DNA of 32,384 bases, taken from positions 1 through 32,384 of the forward strand of contig CAJAWH010000138.1 in the NCBI GenBank assembly GCA_903945605.1, given 5' to 3'. Position numbers and translations under genes: made by a program. This DNA is from an uncultured Methylococcaceae bacterium. GTDB taxonomy: Bacteria > Pseudomonadota > Gammaproteobacteria > Methylococcales > Methylomonadaceae. The notes beneath the pieces were generated by a model. It saw nothing but the letters and a program-made list of their open reading frames with translations, had not been told where the DNA came from and did not search any database. This document shows, one piece after another, positions 26,035 through 32,384 of this stretch (positions are counted from its first letter, which is position 1; each line of letters begins with the position of its first letter).

Positions 26035-26634
26035 TTATTCTGATGCCCCATACTCCTGCACCGACATACCAGAAGATTTAGAATGCAATGCCAATGCAGT
26101 TCGCAATTCCTGTGGCAATCTTTGTTCATCTGATTGCAAGTAGGTTCTGTTGCCACAGGACAAATCGTGTTGTTGATTTCGGGCTTCTTGAGCCAACACT
26201 GCGGCATTGAACTGATCAATATCCTGGTTTAATTTAACGTTAGCCGCATGTAACTGCGCGACGCGCTGATTGAAGTTATGCAATTTTGAAGTATCTTTGC
26301 CATTTAGCTTGTCACCTTCCAACTCAATTGCAGCATTTTGATTTGCCAATTGTTCCTTACGCTGATCAAGCTTGGTGTTTTGTAACAGCAACCCCTCGGC
26401 ACCTTTATCCAAAACAATCACTGCATTCGCACAATCCGTCAATTCCTCAAAAGTCATCAGCTTGACACCCAACATGCCACCCTTTTGAAAACTGGGGCTG
26501 CTGGCCTGTAATGTCGCACTATCAGTGCCTGATTTCCCACTGCCGGCAACCGACCCAGTTTTTGGCGGGGCCGTCTGGCAAGCCGATAGGCAACTGGCAA
26601 TAATGACAAACAACAAAAAAGTGGCTTTGTTCAT
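26035..26634 (-). CDS. Coiled-coil lipoprotein of unknown function
   Basis: I chose ATG 26634 because TTGGAG lies seven bases before it and it opens a lipoprotein signal with lipobox LSAC (Cys19); the frame's earlier ATG overlaps the ribosome-binding site. The 199-aa product has a Ser/Gly-rich linker to about residue 55, then a segment with Cys68 (LTDCANAV), a charged Gln/Asn/Leu-rich helical stretch at about 80-155 that reads like a coiled-coil hairpin, and Cys160 (DLSCGNRTY). The two cysteines bracket the helices and could form a disulfide in the periplasm. I do not recognise the family. It is the last gene on the strand behind tpsA-tpsB-CHAT, 172 bases after the CHAT gene, and may belong to that system. 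Confidence 0.75.
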   Translation of the reverse strand: MNKATFLLFVIIASCLSACQTAPPKTGSVAGSGKSGTDSATLQASSPSFQKGGMLGVKLMTFEELTDCANAVIVLDKGAEGLLLQNTKLDQRKEQLANQNAAIELEGDKLNGKDTSKLHNFNQRVAQLHAANVKLNQDIDQFNAAVLAQEARNQQHDLSCGNRTYLQSDEQRLPQELRTALALHSKSSGMSVQEYGASE

Positions 26635-26806
26635 AGCATTCTCCAACATATTGTTAAACGATTGTTTAGTTAAAGCAAACTACTGTTCAGAAAAATCAGA
26701 AAAATGCCGCCACGAAGAGCTTCATGGCAACCTACACGGCATTAGCCCCGTTGCGCTGGATGACCTAACGGTGAATGCACCCAGCCTATTGATTCAGTCA
26801 CAATTT

Positions 26807-29089
26807 TTACTGCCAATTGCCGATCAGAACAAACGGTGACCAGTAATAGGGATGATGAAATTCATGGGACTGGATCATGGCCACCTGTGCCTGTTGCATG
26901 GCCTGCGCCTTACTTAACGAATTGTTTAAACCACTATAAAACGTTTTCATAAACTGCAATGCCGCGGCATCATCAATCGACCATAAACTACCAACTGCTG
27001 ACAGCGCATTGCTTTTAACAGCAAGCCCACTAAACCCCAATAACATCCTATCATTACCTTCAGCCGTTTCACAGGCGCTCAAAGTCAGCAATTCAATCGG
27101 ATTTTGCTTAAGGTTCTTGTTTTTCAGGGTATCATCAAAATCTTGAAAAGATATGTTTTTATCATAAGCCATCACAAAGCTATCTTTGATGTTTTTACCA
27201 AAATAGCCATGCGAGGCAAGATGGACGTTAGCATATTTTGCACTTTCCAAATCTGTTTTGAAAGTATCGGCAGTAAAGGTCTTATTCAGCAGCAGCTGCG
27301 ATTTTCCCATACTGGCAATCTTATTGACCTCTGTTTCAACACTAGGCAGGCTTAATGAATCCACCAAGTGTTTTCGGTTCGATTGCCGACTTTTTTCAGA
27401 TTCCTTCTCGGATAGGGTTTCCGAGCTGACACCCGCCAAATTGGCAGCAATATTAGACGGCAATTGGTCGATAGACGGGCCATCCGGCCTACTGATGCCG
27501 GCAATCAAGGTTTCCCTATTTTGGTTGGCGGCTTTGGGACGGAACAAGTTATCCAAATCCAGTTCAGGTAATGTCACAATTGCCTGTTGTTCAACGGCAA
27601 AATGCTTGCCATCATATAATGCCGAAATGGGCATTCCGCGAACAGACCTATCAGGTACATAGATGATGGTCTGTGTTTTCAACTGTTGCAACTCAGCCCG
27701 AACAGGCGCCAAAAACCACTGGTTCAATTGTTTTGCAGCGGGCTTATAGTTCTTACCGTTTTGCAATGCTGAAACCAATGCCGCTGACTGCCGTTGGATA
27801 TCATCTGCCGAAACATTCACAGTATGGTGATAATATTTATCGCCACTTTTTAGAATCAGCACTAAGCGGTCTTTAAAAATAATCGGGTATAACAGCGCAG
27901 TATTGGGATACGATTGGTGAGTCCAATCGCCATGCTTTTCAGTAAGGTTAGAACAACGGCTTAACAGGTAATCCTGCATGTCGGCATTTTTTACCACCTC
28001 CATGCTGTTAATTGCCGCCAGCATGGTCGCTTCACCGGAAGCCGCATTAGTTTTATTGGTCGATAACAACAACAGATCAACATAGCCCCTGTAAACCGGA
28101 TCAATCAACACCTCCACCGAAGACTGGCCACTGGGCAGATTGATGGGCAACTCGTTTTTAATCGCACCAAGCGTGGCAACGGCTTCCGTATACGCCTGCA
28201 ATGCCCCTGAAATATTGCCTTGCCGCTTTAAGCTGTCGCCTTTCAATCGATTAAGCTTAACCAAAAGTTCACTTGCCCGCATCTCAGAAGCCAACGCAAA
28301 ACCCTGATCCACCAAAACCAATACATCCTCATAGCGTGCCTGCTGATAATACAAACGTGCCAAAGCAATCAATGATTCAGCTTGAAAGCGCTTATCTTTA
28401 TTGGCTATAGCTGCTAATTGGGCAGCACTGATTGCGTGGTAAGCTTTGTCTGCCCAAAGCGGCTGTTCTGCCAGCGGTGAACCATTCAAAGCAGAATCCA
28501 AAACCCATTCAGCCCACTGCAACAGTAGCCTTGCTTTGGCATAACCATCAGGCAAAGCAGCAATTTTGTCGGCTATTGCTGCCGGTTGAACGTTTTGATC
28601 GCTTGCTTGTTGCAAAAGAATCCCGGCTTCCAGATCATGAAAAGCATTTGCCTTAGCCTGTTCAAGAGCCGCATTAAAATAAAACGAAGCCCTGTCATCC
28701 GCGCCCAGGGTACGGTACAAAGTTCCCAAATACTCACCCGCCAAGGCATGCAGATAGGAGTTGCCCTTAGCGGATTTTTCATAAGCTTCTTTTAATTGCT
28801 GTTCCGCCGCCTCGGTATTATTAAGCAACAATGCGTTATAACCAGAAGCCGTCAAAGCCGGCAAATAAACATCTGGCTGCCCCGCCGCTTCTTTTAATGC
28901 CTTGTCAAAATTATCCTGTGCTTCCTGCAACTGACCGCTATCACGCAACAGCTCACCTTGCTGCACCCACTCCGTAATCTGGTTGCCAGACGATGCCGAA
29001 TAAGCCGGTTGGCTCCATACCAAGGCTGTCACAACAGCAAAGCCAACGGCAGTGATTTTCATTTTATTTGCTTTAATGATACTGGTCAT
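26807..29089 (-). CDS. Exported TPR-CHAT domain (caspase-like) protein
   Basis: CHAT domains are caspase/separase-like cysteine protease folds. The 760-aa product has an N-terminal signal (hydrophobic core 11-30, cleaved near AYSA), a helical TPR-like region at about 35-310 (for example GQLQEAQDNFDKALKEA and ARYEDVLVLVDQGFAL), and a C-terminal CHAT domain from about 395. The catalytic dyad appears intact: His627 in VHLASHGYF and Cys673 in LLTLSACETAEG. The end HPYYWSPFVLIG is typical. An acidic, Ser/Lys-rich insert lies at 555-575. AAGGTGG overlapping the tpsB stop, six bases before ATG 29089, sets the start. Only 11 bases separate it from tpsB, so the two are co-transcribed. Substrate is unknown; the TpsA protein or its transporter are candidates by proximity. 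Confidence 0.88.
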   Translation of the reverse strand: MTSIIKANKMKITAVGFAVVTALVWSQPAYSASSGNQITEWVQQGELLRDSGQLQEAQDNFDKALKEAAGQPDVYLPALTASGYNALLLNNTEAAEQQLKEAYEKSAKGNSYLHALAGEYLGTLYRTLGADDRASFYFNAALEQAKANAFHDLEAGILLQQASDQNVQPAAIADKIAALPDGYAKARLLLQWAEWVLDSALNGSPLAEQPLWADKAYHAISAAQLAAIANKDKRFQAESLIALARLYYQQARYEDVLVLVDQGFALASEMRASELLVKLNRLKGDSLKRQGNISGALQAYTEAVATLGAIKNELPINLPSGQSSVEVLIDPVYRGYVDLLLLSTNKTNAASGEATMLAAINSMEVVKNADMQDYLLSRCSNLTEKHGDWTHQSYPNTALLYPIIFKDRLVLILKSGDKYYHHTVNVSADDIQRQSAALVSALQNGKNYKPAAKQLNQWFLAPVRAELQQLKTQTIIYVPDRSVRGMPISALYDGKHFAVEQQAIVTLPELDLDNLFRPKAANQNRETLIAGISRPDGPSIDQLPSNIAANLAGVSSETLSEKESEKSRQSNRKHLVDSLSLPSVETEVNKIASMGKSQLLLNKTFTADTFKTDLESAKYANVHLASHGYFGKNIKDSFVMAYDKNISFQDFDDTLKNKNLKQNPIELLTLSACETAEGNDRMLLGFSGLAVKSNALSAVGSLWSIDDAAALQFMKTFYSGLNNSLSKAQAMQQAQVAMIQSHEFHHPYYWSPFVLIGNWQ

Positions 29090-29100
29090 GGCTAGCCACC

Positions 29101-30882
29101 TTAAAATGCGTTCATATTGACGCGGAAATGAATCCCATCATCTTGAATATCGTGGGGAAGCGTATTTTTTTGGGGGTTATTGACCGATGCAATGGCATGT
29201 GCCCAATAAAAATCAGTGCTCAATTTTTGGTATTTCCAGTTAAAACCAACCCCCACTGAATGCAGATAGTCGGTCGGCATTTTGCTGGTGATACTGGTGG
29301 GGTTGTTCCACGCACCGCCATAATCCATAAAGGGCACTAAAAACAAACTGCCCTTGTCCGCCATTGCCGCCGTTAATAGTGGATACTTAAATTCCAAACT
29401 GGCGTTAAAACCGTTATCACGGACATAAGTGTTCTCCCGGTAACCGCGCACGGTATACGCGCCACCGACTGAATAGCGTTCTTGGTTTAATAAAGGTGAA
29501 TCCGATAGCTGGATATTAGCTTTTAAAACCACCGCCGCACCATTGTCCAGCACTTTTTGGCTGAACATACTTTGCCCCAACCAGCTAAAAAACTGCCCGC
29601 TTTGCTGCCCCGGATTGGTCGTGGCCCCCAATGCATTAAGCCCGGCATTAAAAGTCGACCAGAAAACGCCATTGTTAGAATCGCCTCTATGGGAATAATG
29701 CTGGGACATGCGCAGCACTGTTGCTTGCGTGTTACAGTCATTAATACCTGGCGTTGTCGATATACAATTATTGGCCAAAGTGGTGCGGTTTTGCCGCACT
29801 ACAAAATTGAGACCTAAGGTCAATTCATCCTTAAAAGTCCGATAAACAGGATGGGCAATGCCAGCATCGTAACCAATAATATTGCTATTGATATTCAGCA
29901 CATTAAGCGGTGCTTCAATAATATTGCTGTAAGTGCTGCTGTAACGGAAACTGACTCGGGTGTCGTGGGCGCTGACCGGCACCGCAATGCCAGTGTTGTA
30001 ACCGGTCGAACCGCCGTTGATGCTGACCTGCCCATCGATATGTTCGCCCATTTTCAGCAAGTTATCGACCCAACCACCCATACGACCGGTCACTTCACCC
30101 ACCGAAGGCGTTTGGTAGTTGTCGGTGCCTGCGTACATTTGATAGGGCCTGGCTCGGGTCACAGTAACATCCAGGGTGGCTTCACCTAAGTTTTTGCCCG
30201 GCAGCAAACGCCCATTTAAGCGTTCAATCAGCGGATTGCCCAACAACAAACGGTAGCTGTCCTGAAGCTTGTTGACGTTCAACGGGTCACCACTACCCAA
30301 AATCAAACGGTCACGAAGATAGCTTTCGGGCAAACGGCCTTGGCCATTTTGCTTGACCTCGGTCAACTTGCCTTCAATAATGGTGAGTTTAAGCAGGCCA
30401 CTGGCCAGCGATTGGTTATTGATGACCGCCCCTGAATTCACATAGCCTTTTTCAACATAAAACAAGGAAATTTTGCGCCGCAATGTTTCAAAATCCGCCG
30501 CTGTCAAAGGACGGTTGAGATACGGCTGGGCGAGAGCCTCCAGTTCTTGCGTAGGTATGGCTGAATTGCCTGCAAACTGGACTGATTTGATAACCAGCGT
30601 TTTACCGATACCATTCAATACACTAGGTCTGGACACTTGCGGCAATTGGAAACCATTGCCTGGTTTGGCGGGCATCATTTGTTGCACCTGTGCTGGTTGC
30701 TGGGCGCGGGTAGGGTCATTGCTGATAATCGGCGCATCATCCGCGTAAGCCAATGGCATGACCAAACCTAGCAAGCCTATCCAGCAATGGGTCTTATTGG
30801 CCTTCAACGGAATTAAACCTTTTGCCACTGGAGCATGACTGGCCTTGGCCCGCGTCAAGGTGCTTGATGTTTTGTTCTTCAT
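29101..30882 (-). CDS. Two-partner secretion transporter, ShlB/FhaC family (TpsB)
   Basis: TpsB proteins are outer-membrane barrels that secrete one cognate TpsA protein. The 593-aa product has an extended N-terminus before the hydrophobic signal core (residues 33-47, cleaved near YADD), common in this pathway. A Pro/Gln-rich linker follows to about 92, a POTRA domain at about 96-172 (VIKSVQFAGNSAIP ... FYVEKGYVNSG), a second POTRA-like stretch, and a barrel with the conserved VRGY motif at 478-481 in GGAYTVRGYRE. It ends with Phe, the usual outer-membrane signal. Cys373 and Cys383 sit in a predicted loop. It starts 48 bases after tpsA with an AAGG ribosome-binding site, which supports pairing with that gene. 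Confidence 0.93.
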   Translation of the reverse strand: MKNKTSSTLTRAKASHAPVAKGLIPLKANKTHCWIGLLGLVMPLAYADDAPIISNDPTRAQQPAQVQQMMPAKPGNGFQLPQVSRPSVLNGIGKTLVIKSVQFAGNSAIPTQELEALAQPYLNRPLTAADFETLRRKISLFYVEKGYVNSGAVINNQSLASGLLKLTIIEGKLTEVKQNGQGRLPESYLRDRLILGSGDPLNVNKLQDSYRLLLGNPLIERLNGRLLPGKNLGEATLDVTVTRARPYQMYAGTDNYQTPSVGEVTGRMGGWVDNLLKMGEHIDGQVSINGGSTGYNTGIAVPVSAHDTRVSFRYSSTYSNIIEAPLNVLNINSNIIGYDAGIAHPVYRTFKDELTLGLNFVVRQNRTTLANNCISTTPGINDCNTQATVLRMSQHYSHRGDSNNGVFWSTFNAGLNALGATTNPGQQSGQFFSWLGQSMFSQKVLDNGAAVVLKANIQLSDSPLLNQERYSVGGAYTVRGYRENTYVRDNGFNASLEFKYPLLTAAMADKGSLFLVPFMDYGGAWNNPTSITSKMPTDYLHSVGVGFNWKYQKLSTDFYWAHAIASVNNPQKNTLPHDIQDDGIHFRVNMNAF

Positions 30883-30930
30883 AATGGATGCCTTGAATAT
30901 TTATAAACCGGTAAATGTAAAACCAATTCC

Positions 30931-32384
30931 TTAACCCTTTGTGCAACTGCCGGGGCTTTTAGTGGGCAAAACTGCCAATACCAGTGGCTCAGGATTTGCC
31001 ATTACTGTATTCAATGGCTTGCCTTTCAACCTTAAATCTTTGCCGTTCGGAAATACAGAAAATGGCAGTTGTTTTTCAAATTGCAGCATTACCCCTTGCG
31101 TGTTCATTATTTCTAACGTGCTGCCCTGACCTTGATTGCAAGGGCCGGATAGCTCAGGCAAAGATAATGGGCGGCTCACGACTGTTTGTAATGCCGCAAT
31201 CAAGCCACCGGGCTGAGGGCTGGCTACTGAATTGACCAAGACGTTACCCGCTGCCAAAGGTTGGATGCTCTCCGCTTGACCAGGCGATAAAATAAAGAAG
31301 TAGTTGGTCGGTGCCGTATAGAGGGCGTTGTAATTATTGGCAGAAAGTGCGAATTTGCCGTTTTCACTGCCAATTTTATTACCCGTGGTGTTATTAAAAT
31401 CTACCGTGAAATAAACTGTCTTACCTTTTAAATAATCAGGTAAGCCTGCTGTATAAGGCTGATTTGCACTGATATGCTGCACCCCTAAATTTCCACCTGC
31501 CAACACAGTTGATTGACCGTTAAGATTTAACAGCACCGGATTGTTTTCATAATAACTGGTGGCTTGTGTTGTACTTGGCGCAATATTGACCGGAAGATTA
31601 GGGGCGATATCGATTGTTCCTGTGCTTCTGATGCTGCTGTCAGTCAGGGTGATAGCTTTGGCGTTTAAGGTCAGTCCGTATGTTGGCAAAGCGTTGCCGC
31701 CAACAACCGTATCCGCTCCCCCTAAAATTTGGCTGCCATGAGTCAAATCAATTGTACCCCCTGCTAAAACCGCTAAGGTTTGGACGGCAGATTGCGCGGG
31801 AGTGGAGGCACTGGTGATAGTGCCGCCAGTCATCTCAATATTGCCTGTTGCACTAACGGTTGATGCCCCTTGAATAACGCCGCTATTGTCCAGATTATTG
31901 GCCGCCGTTACATTGCCAGTTATTGTCCCGTTATTAATGATGTCGGCGTTATACAAACTGACTGCGCTGCCGCCAATCCATGCTCCGGCATCATTGGTCA
32001 GCGTAGCGGCACCACTGGCAGTAGCTACGGTCGATGCCCTTACTAAGAAGCCCCCCCCCTGCATACCCGAAGTGGCCATGCCATCAATTTTGCCATTATT
32101 GGTCAAGTAACTGCCAGCACTGGCATTGCCGGTGATTTCCTTGACCAAATTTGCCTCTCCGGCAGCACTGTTGTTCACTAAATATCCGATGGATGCTATC
32201 GCGTTGCCTTTGATCAAGCCGTCGTTGGTCAGGTTGCCGGTGGCCGCCAACGCAACATTGGCGTGGCCCAATGTGCCTATGCTGCCGCTGTTGTCCAGGT
32301 TGCCGTTGGCGGCGGTCGCGTTGCCGGTGATGGCGCCGCTGTTGACCAGGGTGTCCGCCGTGCTGGCGACCGTGGCGGCGGCTA
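30931..32384 (-). CDS. Secreted beta-helix exoprotein (TpsA), 5' end beyond window
   Basis: The frame is open from the window edge to the stop at 30931, at least 484 codons, so the N-terminal TPS secretion domain is not seen. The visible part begins with degenerate repeats of the type LxNxGxIxGNA (e.g. NLTNDGLIKGNA, NNGTITGNVTA), typical of filamentous-hemagglutinin beta-helices, up to about 31850. A less repetitive region follows with LTLNAKAITLTDSSIRSTG, LAGGNLGV, and a globular-looking end. Two cysteines occur near the C-terminus: one in SGPCNQ and one four residues from the stop in SCTKG. Position next to tpsB and the repeats support the call. Function (adhesin, toxin, other) is unknown. 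Confidence 0.85.
   Translation of the reverse strand, partial: AAATVASTADTLVNSGAITGNATAANGNLDNSGSIGTLGHANVALAATGNLTNDGLIKGNAIASIGYLVNNSAAGEANLVKEITGNASAGSYLTNNGKIDGMATSGMQGGGFLVRASTVATASGAATLTNDAGAWIGGSAVSLYNADIINNGTITGNVTAANNLDNSGVIQGASTVSATGNIEMTGGTITSASTPAQSAVQTLAVLAGGTIDLTHGSQILGGADTVVGGNALPTYGLTLNAKAITLTDSSIRSTGTIDIAPNLPVNIAPSTTQATSYYENNPVLLNLNGQSTVLAGGNLGVQHISANQPYTAGLPDYLKGKTVYFTVDFNNTTGNKIGSENGKFALSANNYNALYTAPTNYFFILSPGQAESIQPLAAGNVLVNSVASPQPGGLIAALQTVVSRPLSLPELSGPCNQGQGSTLEIMNTQGVMLQFEKQLPFSVFPNGKDLRLKGKPLNTVMANPEPLVLAVLPTKSPGSCTKG
32051..32059 (-). repeat. Nine-G homopolymer in the tpsA coding strand
   Basis: The plus strand has nine consecutive C; the coding strand reads CAGGGGGGGGGCTTC (Gln-Gly-Gly-Gly-Phe). 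Tracts of this length in genes for surface proteins are known sites of slipped-strand mispairing. A loss or gain of one base would frameshift tpsA upstream of about 375 codons. Confidence 0.8.

Noticed and set aside
1-32384. tRNA, rRNA, insertion sequences, integrase, attachment sites
   Set aside because: Reading both strands gave no tRNA cloverleaf, rRNA stretch, transposase or integrase motif, or terminal inverted repeats. A covariance-model search would be needed to exclude small RNAs.

Overview
The window looks like chromosomal DNA of a Gram-negative bacterium, most probably a gammaproteobacterium. It carries outer-membrane lipoproteins, RND pumps, two-partner secretion, and housekeeping genes of the types DusA, FolE, HemH and PurT. 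The protein flavour would fit a methanotroph of the order Methylococcales, but no C1 gene lies here, so that placement is an impression only. No rRNA, tRNA, CRISPR array, transposase or phage gene was seen.

Layout. (1) 1-3417, minus strand: the 5' part of a gene for an unrecognised secreted protein, then a secreted alkaline-phosphatase-superfamily phosphodiesterase followed by a clear intrinsic terminator. (2) 3418-4197: a 780-base gap containing an 11-bp-periodic CTGTAAC array that resembles a Pho box. (3) 4198-9913, plus strand: a complete three-gene RND efflux operon whose sequence resembles pumps of Bacteroidota. (4) 15488-9917, minus strand: a second RND operon in CzcC-CzcB-CzcA order. 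The two pump operons end tail-to-tail with three bases between them. (5) 15742-16939, plus strand: an adrenodoxin-type [2Fe-2S] ferredoxin and an M24-family metallopeptidase-like protein, then a terminator. (6) 25853-17098, minus strand: a tightly packed run of dusA, folE, hemH, a membrane-anchored MutS-like ATPase, purT, a lytic transglycosylase, soxY, soxZ, soxA and a DUF2490 outer-membrane protein. (7) 32384-26035, minus strand: a two-partner secretion locus with a large secreted beta-helix protein (5' end outside the window), its ShlB/FhaC-type transporter, an exported TPR-CHAT caspase-like protein and a coiled-coil lipoprotein.

How the genes may work together. The two RND operons each supply inner-membrane pump, adaptor and outer-membrane channel. 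SoxY and SoxZ form the periplasmic sulfur carrier, and SoxA is the cytochrome subunit that loads thiosulfate on it. SoxX and SoxB are not in the window, so the pathway is partial here. The most novel-looking unit is the last one. A secreted TpsA-type protein is encoded in apparent operon with a transporter, an exported CHAT protease with an intact His/Cys dyad and a cysteine-bracketed coiled-coil lipoprotein. The tpsA gene also carries a nine-G homopolymer in its coding strand, which is a plausible phase-variation switch. These features together suggest a surface system whose display may be switched and perhaps proteolytically controlled. That function is inference.
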